DNA of 64,000 nucleotides from Tilletia caries (taxonomy: Eukaryota > Basidiomycota > Exobasidiomycetes > Tilletiales > Tilletiaceae): NCBI GenBank assembly GCA_032718865.1, contig JALUTQ010000018.1, positions 434,001-498,000 of the forward strand, in the 5' to 3' direction. Under the pieces are notes generated by a model. It had not been told where the DNA came from, made no database searches, and was given only the letters and a program-made list of their open reading frames with translations. This document shows positions 17,128-28,171 of the stretch, piece after piece (positions within the stretch are counted from its first letter, which is position 1; every line of letters starts with the position of its first letter). The position numbers and the translations under genes are program-made.

Positions 17128-17483
17128 ATGGACAGACTGCGAACTCAACCGCAGGAGGCACGCGCATCAGCCCCGCTGTCAAAGGACGCCGTCGATGGTA
17201 AGTATAACGATCCGTGCCCGAAATGTTGATCGTCACATGCTGATCGTCGATCTACGTCTCTTCCACAAGTCCTTTTCGACCTTTCCCAACTGGTCCGCAC
17301 TGGGCTCAGCCGTGAGCAACTGCAGTCATGTCTCGCCCTGGCTGATCAGGGTGTGAGCGGCGAGGCTGTTGCAGTGAGTTTCTCTCGGGATTGGAATTCC
17401 CCGGTTTCGACTTTACTGACCCTCTCGCTCAACACCAGGCCATCGTCAAGGAGCTCCGCAGAGACCCATCTCTGAACTCATGA
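17128..17483 (+). CDS. MZT1: Mitotic-spindle organizing protein 1 (MOZART1)
   Basis: A three-exon small gene (introns 17198-17269 and 17374-17438) giving about 73 residues. The conserved core is unmistakable: LFDLSQLVRTGLSREQLQSCLALADQGVSGEAVAAIVKELRRD, the helical hairpin of MOZART1. The family binds the N terminus of gamma-tubulin complex proteins and is needed to recruit and activate the gamma-tubulin complex at spindle pole bodies. The core matches the family length; the N-terminal 25 residues are poorly conserved, as in other fungi. The ATG lies only 51 bases after the MULE edge, so most of its promoter must be transposon DNA or has been displaced. Confidence 0.93.
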
Positions 17484-17642
17484 GCAGTTGTCCGTCCTTC
17501 TCGGTCTTCTCGTTCGATGGGAGAGAAACAACGGTCGCAAGGCGGGGTTCTGTAATTCTAGTCCTGTATGAATTCTAAGGGAAAATGGTGTCTATCAGAT
17601 GGAGTTTGGGAATTTGGGATGGCCAAGTGAAGGCGTCGAAAG

Positions 17643-19400
17643 TCACGTCTGGAGTCCGTCGGCAGTCCAGCCGACGAGCTGACGAACGAAGTCGGCGACT
17701 CCTTCACTGAAGCCTGTATTATGTCCGCCCCAATGCGTGCGGACCAGATTGACCGTCGCCGACCGTTCGATGTGGCCGCCCTCCTGACCGCCGACCCGAG
17801 CCTGAGGAGTGTGGGTGTTCTCCAGGTCGAGGTGCGAGATCCGACCGAAGCCGTCGATGTCGTTCATTTGCAGCGTGTGGCTGCCTTGCCCAAGCCCATC
17901 CGAGCGACGCTCGTATTCAGCCTTCTCCAGTGTGTCGAAGAGGTGTTCAGAGTGCCGGAAGGGGATGACATCGTCTGAAGTGGCGTGGGTCAAGACAAGA
18001 TGCGGCACTGGTCGGCTGTCCTTAGACCTCGTTCCAAAGTAAAGCTTGGAGAGGGCGTCCGTCGAGTTGAATTGTGTGATGAGGTAGTTGTCGATCAGAG
18101 CATCGATTCCTGGCATGCGCTTGAGCGGGCCCATCACCGGAATCATGCCGCCCAGGCGATAGTCGAGTACCAAACTGCGCAGCGAGGCATAGGGTGCGAT
18201 GAGAACGAGGGCTTGTGGCGGGTGACCTGAAGAATGACAGGGATGAGCAAAAAAAAATCGAGGACACTATCCATGATCACAACCTTACCTTCGTTCGTGA
18301 CTTCCAGAGCCAATCGTGAAGCCACGCCAGTCCCCAGACTCTGCCCCATCAAAACGATTCTGGCCCCTGCAGCAAACTCCCGATCAGCGTCCGAATCTCC
18401 TGCAGTGTTCTGGACAACCCAATCCCATGCGGCGCGAGCATCGCGTCCAAGACCCGCTTCCGACGGGGTGACACCGGGGGCCTTGCTATCTCCGAAGCCT
18501 CGATAGTCGATCGCAACAACATTCGCATGCAGACGCGATGTGATGTACGCATAGGTCGCAGTGCGGAACGGCGCTGCACGGTTTCCTGCGTTTCCGTGGA
18601 AGTCTCGGGAAGGAAACAGAGACCTTATGTTAATAGTGTAGGCCGAGAGACGAGGCTCAGCTATACCAAAACTCACAAATGACGGTAGGGAAGGTGCGCA
18701 AGGCCGACTCGTAGTCCGAAGATTGCAATCCAGGCGAGGTGAATTTGGGGTGCACCTTGTGGTAAAAGGCATCGCTGTGATCGAAGGGCGGGGAAGCATA
18801 AGGACAAGTTTGAAAGGGCGAACGGGGCGTCCTTCAAGGCACACTCACGGAACGATGTGCCAAGCGCCCAGCGAAAGCCCGTCACTGGTTTTGATCCTGA
18901 TATTCCTGGCTTTGCTAGTTGCGATCCCGTACCGTTCCGGGTTGGAAAAATTGGCCTGACGAAATGAACAGAAATGGGAGAGAGGCAAAATGATTAAGAT
19001 GGTCAGCAGTAAGCACTTCTCCAGGAAGGCCAGCCTCTTGCGTGAATTCACATGGAAGGGGAAGTTGACGGAATGCAAAAAGACGAAGCTGTAAGCGAAA
19101 AAGTGTCAGCTCAGTGGAGAAGTTTATGTGTGAGAACAGGTCGGGGTGCAACACTGACTGTGTCTGGAAGAAGGGCGTGAGCAAGGCGATGATGACGAGG
19201 GAATACAGGCCTACGACCGCCAGAGGCTGTTGCAAATGGGCTGAAGACATCAGCAAATCGACACGGAGATGACACTGGACAAGATGGGGAATACGCTCAC
19301 CAGCAACTGAGCCCGCAACAGCCAGACTTGCCGTGACATCGAGTAACAGAACGGGACAGAGGAGCTGGAGGTGAGAAAGAGGAAGGGTGGATGGTTGCAT
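17643..19400 (-). CDS. Alpha/beta hydrolase, ABHD12/Bem46 type, membrane-anchored
   Basis: Six or more exons on the minus strand. Exon 1 starts MQPSTLPLSHLQLLCPVLLLD, and it and exon 2 (LAVVGLYSLVIIALLTPFF) hold hydrophobic segments that should anchor the protein. Then come NFSNPERYGIATSKARNIRI, the ABHD12-like GAWHIVP strand, the oxyanion loop YFHGNAGN, the RGFGDS motif, the nucleophile elbow GQSLGTG (Ser), the acid HATSDDVIP (Asp) and the base HWGGHNTGF (His), so the triad is complete. Splice junctions I checked restore frame each time (for example PTVI-YFHGNAG, EG-HPPQALVLIAPYASL). Known relatives are lysophospholipid or monoacylglycerol hydrolases and polarity-linked Bem46 proteins. The gene converges on MZT1 with 159 bases between stops. 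Confidence 0.88.
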
Positions 19401-19482
19401 GGTCGATGAACGTGACTATGGACAAAGGAAAAATGTTTTTAGTCTATATTGTTTTTACTGCATTATGAGACATCTTCAGTCC

Positions 19483-19564
19483 GGGGATTTAACTCAGTTG
19501 GTAGAGTGCTCGCTTAGCATCGCTAATCTGCGTGAAGTCGCGTGTTCGACTCATGCAGTCTCCA
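19483..19564 (+). tRNA. tRNA-Ala (AGC) with a 9-nt intron
   Basis: The 82 bases fold as a tRNA. Acceptor GGGGATT pairs with AGTCTCC including the G3:U70 wobble that marks alanine tRNAs. The D stem is ACTC/GAGT, the T arm is GCGTG-TTCGACT-CATGC, and the discriminator is A. The anticodon loop TTAGCA..T is split after the base 3' of the anticodon by TCGCTAATC, whose GCT can pair with the anticodon AGC, as in eukaryotic tRNA introns. Removing 9 bases leaves 73. One T-T mismatch sits in the anticodon stem. A TTTT run a few bases downstream is a plausible Pol III stop. Confidence 0.9.
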
Positions 19565-19565
19565 T

Positions 19566-21235
19566 CCCTTTTGCCGTGTGCTTCTTTTGCTCCAGTTTGA
19601 TTGGATCTTGCCTGGCCGCGCTGGATGGAAAGGCCTGAGGGAGGGCGGAATGGTCCGGAAAGTCCTTGTCGTCGTCACATCGATTCGAGAGTTATACCAT
19701 TCGACTGCATCCTGATCTCTGCTTGACTGCGCGGTAGTAATGGTCCAAGTCATCGAAGATGGAGGCGGTGCTTCCTTATGGCCGACCCGCCGACCGGATT
19801 TGGCGTTCGACTCATTCGTCCCCGTTTTTTTTTTTTTTTTTTGGCCAGCTCGAAGATTTGTTTGGATATTGTATGTTCGGAATGAAGGGGGCGAGCGTGT
19901 CTGTTGAGAGGAGAGTCGCCTCCGCGAGACTAGAGAGGCTGGCAGTCGTCCCGTTGAGCTGTTGATAAGAGTGCTTTAGGTAGCAGGTGCGATTTCGGCT
20001 TGGACCGTCGAGGGTTCAACCGAGACCGCAAAGGCAAAGATATTTGGTGGGTATCGGCGTTCAAAGAGGATGCCTTCCTCCTTTTCTGATTGACTGATGA
20101 GACGTTCGACTGGGTGAATTCGGCATTTTGAGACGAATCCGCGCAGTGGTCCGCCTTGTTGCTACAGCGGTATCGAAGATGAATGGGGCGAGGCTTGCCT
20201 TGCGTCAATAGCCGAACAGTCCTGGAAGATGGGTCTGCGGCGAGACACGTGGCGAGTTCCTGATGCTCTTGTATGCATGACATGAGCGATCCTTGGCCTG
20301 GACACCATCGAAGGTTCGGCCCGAACACAAGGCGAAGATGTTGCGCTGAAGCCTGACTTGGGCGTTGATAGTTCGCGATAGGATCACCGTGGTCGGTCCG
20401 AAGCCAGAGCAGATGACATTCTGGGGTACTGCAGTGTTGGAAGAGGGGGATGATGGGGTTGAGATCATAGGGAGAGAGGATCAGCATACATTGGGCTGAA
20501 CGGTCAGCTTTGGCGCAGAAGCAAGGTGGAAAACCTTCCTTGCAGCACGACTCGATCGATAGCGGAGCCAATCGATAAGTCTGGATAGAGATTCGATCTG
20601 TGAGATACGAGGAAGAGTGCTTCAGCAGGTCAATGCGCAGGTCAGTGCATTTAGAGAGGTTCAGAAAGTGATCGGAAGTCGAAGTTGAGCGACGGCGTCT
20701 GCAGAAGATCGGAAGAGCTGTCAGCGGGAAGAGCTGGTGGATTTAGGTGCCTGCGTGGAAAAGTGGGAGGTGAAGCGGCGAAAGATGTGAGAAGATGGAT
20801 GTGATGGTTAACAAGCTTCAGATGCCAGCAGAGGAGGGAGAAGAGGATGTGACGAATTCTTTTCGAATTCATCTCTCTCGGTCAACCTCGAACGCACGCA
20901 GAGCTTCGTCCCACAAATCCACTCTGAACTCGCTCGCAGCACTGCCAGAACAGACGCGATGGGTCCACGCTCTCGATTCAAGCCCAGGCGGTGCAATCCA
21001 TCGCCATTGATTGTGTCCAAGCTGCAGCACCGCAAAAGGCTTGCGTTCGACTCGTCGAATCGCTGTGCTGCACTTTTTGCCGACGCTCAATCAATCGCCG
21101 GCTGGGTGTCGCGTGCACCGACCTCGCCCCGATGGCCCTGCTCATCGTGCAGCAATCACTTCCTGCCCTGCTCCTTGCCCTCGTCCAACACCTCCCCTGC
21201 TCAGCGTAACTCTCAGTCTCTCGCCCTCGCCCGCC
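19566..21235. other. Long intergenic region, no confident gene
   Basis: It holds an (T)18 tract at 19825-19842 and several unremarkable open frames on the minus strand (19930-20571 the longest) with no recognisable motif. The final few hundred bases are the probable promoter of the epimerase gene. Confidence 0.45.
19825..19842 (+). repeat. (T)18 homopolymer
   Basis: An uninterrupted run of 18 T. Its true length is uncertain in any sequencing technology. Confidence 0.9.
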
Positions 21236-22470
21236 ATGCCGAACACCGACATCCCCTCCGCGCCCGTCAAGACCAAGATTGCACCCAGTGTGCTCGCGTC
21301 CGACCTCGGCAATCTGACATGCGAATGCAAGCGCGTGCTCGACATGGGCGCCGACTGGCTGCACATTGGTGAGCAAATCCCTCTGCGCGGACCGGTCGAG
21401 GCGGACGAGAATGCTGAACTTCTGATCTGAATCTCATTCCCTCTCCAGACATGATGGACGGGTGAGCAGCGCGCGAGACCCTGTCCCCGTTCAGCTCAGA
21501 CGCGATCGCTAACAAGCTCGTCCACTCTCTCAGTCACTTTGTTCCCAACATCGTCATGGGCGCTCCGATCCTCACCAGCGTCTCAAAGCGCATCCCCGAC
21601 GCGTACATGGACTGCCACATGATGGTCGCTGAGCCAGAGAAGGTGCGAAGCTACGGGGTTTGAGCTTGTATGCGTGTCCTCCGGCGCTCACTTGCTTTCT
21701 GTTTGCTCCTCTCACAGTGGATCAAGGACATCGCGGCGGCAGGCGGAAAGTCGTACACCTTCCACATTGAGGCTACAAGTGAGTCTGACAGCTGTGCTTG
21801 TGCGTGCTGCACTAGTCACTGACCGAGCGTACCCCTGCAGAACAACCGTTCGAGGTCGTAAAGCAGATTCGTGAAGCAGGCATGAAGGCGGCCGTGGCGC
21901 TCAACCCAGGCACGCCTGCATCAGAGATCAGCGATGATCTAGGCAACGCTGTGGATATGATCCTTGTCATGACCGTTTGGCCAGGTAAGATATCAACCTT
22001 TTCCGATCTGGGCAATTATATGCCGCTTGCTGATCGATGCGACCAATCATACTTGCAGGTTTCGGCGGACAGAAGTTCATTGCTGAATGCATGCCCAAGG
22101 TGAGTAGAGATCCTTGTGTCGGCCTCGAGTATGCAGCGAAATGGAGCTGAAGCATGCGCCCTTCTACAGCTCGCCGAACTTCGCAATCGCTTTCCCTCGG
22201 TTGACATCGAGGTGGACGGTGGTGTGAGCCCTAAGACCATTCAGCCATGTGCAGACGCAGGTGAGTAGCCTCGATCTCCCATCGTCGACCCGCTCAATGC
22301 TAACTACAACGCGTTTGATGCTTGCAGGCGCCAATGTCATCGTCGCTGGTACCGCCGTTTTCGGTGCAGAGAAGCCCGACGAGGTCATCTCTCTGCTCCG
22401 GAAAACCTGCGAAGTGGCACAAGAGAAGATCCTCAAGGAACGCAAGGCCGCGTCCACAGCCTCCAGCTGA
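21236..22470 (+). CDS. RPE1: Ribulose-phosphate 3-epimerase
   Basis: A gene of eight short exons. The reading frame gives [89 protein letters not shown], and [11 protein letters not shown]. These are the active-site strands of the TIM barrel, including the metal-binding His-Asp (DMMDGHF, DCHMMV) and the second Asp (EVDGG). The enzyme interconverts ribulose 5-phosphate and xylulose 5-phosphate in the non-oxidative pentose phosphate pathway, in the cytosol. Length (about 230 residues) is normal for the family. Start at the ATG at 21236 (context cgccATGC). Introns are phase-diverse and 50-100 bases. Confidence 0.95.
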
Positions 22471-22653
22471 TAGTCCCGCATACATAGAGCCCGCGCATCT
22501 CCAGCAAAGAAATGGATCAGACCTGACGAATTGAAGAAATCTGGGAATATGTGAATATGGATCTGGATCTGGATCTGGACGAGTATCTCCAAGCGAAAGA
22601 GAAGAGCAGAGAGCAGTGTTCGGTATAGAATAATGGAATCGAATGTCGTGAAA
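22471..22653. other. Short convergent 3' region with GGATCT repeats
   Basis: It contains three tandem GGATCT units near 22557-22578 between the converging RPE1 and phosphatase genes. No gene. Confidence 0.5.
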
Positions 22654-25600
22654 TCAGAGCCAGAGACGCCGCTTCAAACCTTCGATGAGAGGAGCAAACA
22701 TGCCAGCCTGAGCTTTGGCTTGCGCCAAGCTGCGAAAGAGAAAGGGCAGATATCAGCTCGAGTCACCAAACACGAGAAATTAAAGGAGACGAGGAAAACA
22801 TCAGACGTACCTTTGAATCGTCTCCTCTGTCACAAATTTGCCTTCGGCGCCATCTGCATCATTCTCAGGAACCGCGCCGGCATCTTCGCATCGCTCCACA
22901 ATGAGCTCGACGATATGCGTCACGATCTCATGCGAGTTCATGCCCGCCTCTTCCTGCTCGCGACCCTCAGGCGCGTTCGAACCTGTGCCTTCCGCAGATG
23001 ATGAGGCACCAGCCCCGCCGCCGGTGGATACGATCGAAGATCCCAACGAGTTCAGCTCGTTCCGGATCGCTCGGAAGGCGACGAAGTTGGTCGTCGGAGC
23101 GGGAGTCGAGGTCGGCGCGTTGGGCGGTGGAATGTTGCGCATCGACGCGTTGTTGAGGCGGATCTCTTCGCCGGCGGGATGGTACGAGAGCACGAATCCC
23201 CAATGGTCGTCAGGGTGATAGCCCTCGTTGGGAGCGATCAGGTAGAGTCCTGTTCATCCAATCATATCAGCCGTCTGGACTGTGTGAAGCATATCACCTA
23301 TAGATCTCACCCTTCTTCATGCCGGTAATGTCACCAAGGCGGATTCGCGTGAACTCCTGAAGCTTTTCGGCGATGAAGTCGTAAGCACATACGTAGAGCG
23401 CTTTCTTGGTCTGCAATGTGTGAGAAAAGATGTTAGATTCACTCTTTCATCTCGACATCACGGTAAGAAACAACGCTGAACTCACCAAAAGGAGGACCTT
23501 CTCCTCGAACTTGACCGCTTGGAGCCGATTAGCTTCAACCGGCGAGAACAACGTCCAGCCTCCGATGCGCTCCTCGCCCTCCTTGAGCACGGCTTCGGCG
23601 CACATTTCAATAGCGTGCGCTCGCACACGCGCAAGTCGGTAGGTCTCAGCGGGATCTTGGGCATTCAGTACCTCGTTGTAACGCTCCAAGGCCGAGGGAC
23701 CGATGAGACCGTAGTTGAAGTCAATGACAGTCTGTCTCCAGAAGTCGGTCACAGCTCCCAGTGCAAGACGGAAGATACTGTTCGTAGCGTCATCTGCAGG
23801 AAAAATCTTATCAGCATACTGGAGCATAATCTTGGTCGAGCAGGAAAACTTCACGTACTGAAAGCTCCGATCATGTTGCGCTTGCCTGTGCGAGTGAAGT
23901 CACCCTTCAGGGCTCGAGTGCCAGCGTAAATCTGACTGATCATGTCACCACTGTTTGAGGGCACAGGTTGTCAGCTTCAAATACATGGTGCATGGAGATA
24001 GTCAAATAGACGGAAGGAACGCACTTGTTGGCCCAAAGGTTGTTGTATGCGAATTCGAATTCGATCTGTCGAGGATCGGGCACCCCGGGTGCGGTAGACG
24101 ACGTCGACGCTCCCGCAACCCTGACCTTCCTAGCATCCGTCGGCGCTCCCTTCTCCTCCGGGTCCTGTCCTGTCCCTTCACTCAAGGCAACAGCCGCAGC
24201 CGCCTCCCCGGCAACTTCGGCAGAATCAGCCTTGCTGGCCACAGGGATGACGCCAAAGTGTTCAAGCTGAGCGGTGAGCATGTGTCGAGCCAATGCGGAC
24301 TGAACGACGTTCGTGCGGTCGAGGCAGTCGATGCAGTTGACTCGGAAAACGCCGTTCTGGGTTCGCTGGACACGGTTGCTGCTAGTTTTGTCAGTGCCAG
24401 TGAAAGAGGCGCCCAAGATCGGGTCCTTCTCCGCCCAGGCCTCCTCGCTTGCGACCGCACGTTCGAACCAGCCCATCGACCCGAGCCTCTCGTTCATTTC
24501 TGCGATGAGGAACTTGACGTTTTCGAACTTCATACCGCGGCACATGTTGTGGAAGTCGAAAGCGTGGTAGTGCACTGGGAGATTGTCACCGAGAGCGGTC
24601 ACGGCCTTCCGAATGCCTTCGCTGTCCAACTTGGGGGGAGCATTCGGGTCGTCCGCCTTTGCAGCAGCAGCGGCGGCGGTGGCAGGCGGCAGATCAGTTT
24701 CTTCAGCATCGTTCGGCGCTGGCTCTTCGTCCTTGATACCTTGGAGCGCATTGACGTGAAGTCGGAACGAGTTTGAGAGGGTTCCTTCGCGCCCATGCTG
24801 TTCTGCAAGATTGATGCAAGTGACATGTCCGTACCTCTCGCCGAGCATTTCGAAATGACGCTTGCACGCGATGGCGTTGTCGCGTTCGCTACGCTCCATG
24901 ACGATCGGCGGTCGCAGGCTGAAAGGGCTCTGCGACCAGAAGAGAGGAACCGAACCCCGCAACTGAGTGAAGGTCGCAAGTCGATAGCCGACATGCTCTC
25001 GTTCGATGAGCGGAGAAGTGAAGGACTTGCCAGGGGTATATACCACTTGACGACGGGTCAAGAGGACGATCTGCTCTGTTTCCACGGTGTTGGCACAGTC
25101 ACCCGAATCATTCAGACCGCGGCGCTGGTATCGGAGACCAACGCGCTCCTTGGCCCTTCTCGAAATCAAGAGTAGTTCCGCACCCAAAGTCGGAGGCTCG
25201 ACCTCGCCCTGAGGAGCTGCTGCCGCCTCGCTTGCCGAATCCATAGCTGAAGTTCTTGGGTTCAGCACATCGTCTGGAGCAGTTTCGATCGAAGCTCGCG
25301 AGAGGGCTTCGGCTTGGGGCAACGGGAGCGTGGTGCTTTGGAAATAACCTTGCAGGACAACCAGCACAAAGTTGTGGAGCTAGAGAGGGAGAAAGATGGA
25401 TCAGCAACACAATTGCAGGTGACTGGCAGGGACTACTTACTCCTGCATCAACGAATTCACGAGCCATGTGCTCGTTGTGCCAGAATTTGCGATCCGCACG
25501 CCCTGAAAATGGAAACAATAATTCATGAGATGCTGTTTACTTTGCATGTGGTGTAGCAACTCACTCCATAGCGGCAGGGTCTGATTGGGCTCTTCGAATG

Positions 25601-27089
25601 GTTTGAGATCGTCCTTTCCATTCTTCGAGCCAGTGTGCTGGGTCGAGACACCAGTGCCGACGCCTTTACCGGCCATCTGGTTACTTTTCTTGCTGAGCGA
25701 CCTGGTGAGGTCGACATCGTACGCGAAGTACATCTCCCCACGGTCGGCGTATTGACGGATGGTCTCCTTGACAACCTTATCTTCAAGCTCGGCCTGTACT
25801 GCAAGACGGTATCGCTCATCGGCGCTCATAGCGGCAGGAGCGGACCCTTCGGCTTTGTCACCATCTCTGCCCTCGAAGAATGGACTCATGGTTAGAGCGG
25901 AGTCCGATGGTGGAGTGAGGTCAGATGCTGCAGCAGCTGCAGCTGCGACGTCGGCGTCGGGCAGGTCAACGTCAGCGGGTTGAGTTGAAACTTCGCCAGA
26001 CGTACCCTTGACCTGTTCTCGAGCAAGGGGAGACATCGTCTTCGTTCCATCTGCAGGCGCATCCAACGCTTCCCCCTCTTTGTGCGTAGCGGAGAAATTG
26101 CGCCGAGCTGATGCCGGGACAGGGTCGAGGCTGGGTATACGGGACGTCATACCGGGTCGGCCACCGGTAGAGGCGATGGAGCGTCCACTAATGGATGGAA
26201 CTCGCGACATGAGGCCCTCTCGGAACCGACCGTCTGTGGTCAGGATAGACGGTGTGTAGACGTCGTCATCATCGTCTTCGTCGTCGTCATCTTCGCCGAC
26301 TGTCTCTTCGAGGTCTGGAATGTCACGCGCTGTTTGCAAGGCTGCTTCGGCCGCTGCCCGCCTCTGACGGTCTGCCTCTGCATTAAGGGCAGCGAGAGCC
26401 AGATCAGGCTCGAGAGGGAGCGCGAAGATGCGGTTCGGCCTGTACACAGGGTACGCGGGGTGGAGGAAGTTTCCAGCCGAAGTTCTTCCGGTGATCAACA
26501 GCACATAGGAACCTGGAGGAGAGTAAATGCGTCTGCGATCAGTGAAGAGTCTATCTGCAAGTGAGCCTTAGTGTGACTTACAATTGAACAGTCGCAGTAT
26601 GCCAAGGACGCCGTAGGAAACGATGTCCGCGTTTTGGGTAATGCTCGGGTCCCTGCTCTTGAGAATGTCACCCGCCTCGACAGCGGACACTGGCTTCGGG
26701 TGGGAGTAACGGTCCCAAGGCAACAATGCACCGGACTGTGCACTCGGCAGAGACGTTCCAGATGACGAACGGTAACGAGCATGATCCGCATCGGCAGTAG
26801 GCGTGAGCTTGGTGCCGTCCGCAGCTTTCTTAGACGCAGGTTCGGGACCTGTAACCGATGAAGCGGAGGCTGAGCGAGGAAGGAGGAGAATGCCCCGGGG
26901 GGTGTGGAAGACGTTCAGAAGGCGGTGAGGAAGAGGCGACGGGAAGGGCGGCACAGCGAGACTGCTGCTGTTGGATCCAATGCCGACACTGGGACCGGCG
27001 GGCAAGGTCGGGTTGGCAGACGCGGTCGGGGCAGCAGATGTCGACGAGCCTGTCTTGCGCTGAGCTCTCCCCGCGAAGAAAGCCTTCAT
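22654..27089 (-). CDS. Sac-domain phosphoinositide phosphatase, Sac2/INPP5F-like
   Basis: A large multi-exon gene. The start MKAFFAGRAQRKTG (ATG at 27089) leads into a low-complexity N terminus and then the Sac domain: YGVLGILRLF-NC-SYVLLITGR, MYFAYDVDLTRSL, PLW-RRADRKFWHNEHMAREFVDAG, LVVLQGYFQS, LISRRAKERVGLRYQRRGLND, and the catalytic Cx5R loop RVNCIDCLDRTNVVQS. Downstream a TDFWRQTVIDFNYGLIG...PVEANRLQAVKFEEKVLLL region resembles the hSac2 domain found after the Sac domain in INPP5F-type proteins. The terminal exon after an intron near 22715-22810 ends AGMFAPLIEGLKRRLWL. An acidic Asp-rich run (about 20 residues) and long serine/alanine-rich stretches are inserted in the Sac domain. Expected activity is removal of a phosphate from phosphoinositides on endosomal or Golgi membranes; substrate is inferred. 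Confidence 0.85.
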
Positions 27090-28171
27090 CTTAGAGGTCA
27101 CGGTGCAGCACCTAGAGGGAGCGACTGAATGCGACCGTGCAGAGCGCCTCACTCGATGGAAGAAGGATGCTCGAGGTCGCCCGTCAAGACCTTGCTCACG
27201 AGATCAACACCACCCAGCATGGGGAGGCCCAACCGCCGCCTCCTAAAGGGAGCATGTCCGCAAGCCTCATGAGATCGGCGCGTGCATGCAACAACGCGGG
27301 GTACAAAGCCTGTGCATTGCCGTGGCGTGGACAGTGGACACCATCATGCATCATGCATCATCGATTATTCCCTGCAGAATCCCAAGTCCCAGCAGAGAAG
27401 GATCAAGGATGAGCGATGAGCGATCGATGATGCTGGCCGCTGGGCAAAGCGACAATGACTCCATGGACCGTGGACCATGACATGCGTTCTTCCCGAGCTG
27501 AAGCTTTGGGCCACGGGCAATTCGATAGCGATATCGATGTGTTTAGACTGCATGTGAGAGAACACATGAGGATGAGGCTGATGCTGACACGCTCACCTTC
27601 AGCTTCACCGCTTCACCCCTGTTTAGGATGTGTATCTCATCTGCGTCTCGCGCACGGCTCGCAACCGCAAGACGATCAGGCAGGACCGGCCGTCGGGCGT
27701 CGCTTCTGGACTTCTGGTGCAGCTCATCATTTCTTCCTTACACTCCTCTTCTTCCTGTCCTGCTTCCAGCGCTCGGCTCACGCAGCATCTCACTTGACGC
27801 ATTGACGGAAGGGAGGCGACGCCCTTTCATACACGAACCTGAACACCTGGTTTTGGGGTGCTCATCGCTGATCGACCGTCGCTGGTTGTCGCATCCGTCT
27901 CGCCAGGAAAGCGGCTGCTGCGCCGTCAAGGAGGGACATCGCAAGGGGTTGCGGTGCCATTGTTACAGCAAACAACAAAGTCACCAGTCGCTGATACTGT
28001 ACGACTCTATCAACGACTCTGGCTGAAGCGCACCGCAGCATCCATCCTTTCCGCCGAGAAGGTATAAATTCAGCAGCGCCGACGCTGTCTTTCAATCTCG
28101 CCACTTGGACAACTTTCCCCCGTTACGACTCGATTCGGCCAGCTACCATCTCCTCACGACTTTACTCTCCG
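27090..28171. other. Divergent promoter region, no gene seen
   Basis: About 1.1 kb between the start of the phosphatase gene (-) and the start of the next gene (+). There are only short open frames. A T/C-rich stretch precedes the ATG at 28172. Confidence 0.5.

Noticed and set aside
19930..20571. Minus-strand open frame of about 213 codons
   Set aside because: No recognisable motif, no clear promoter or splice signals, and composition like its surroundings. Not reported as a gene.
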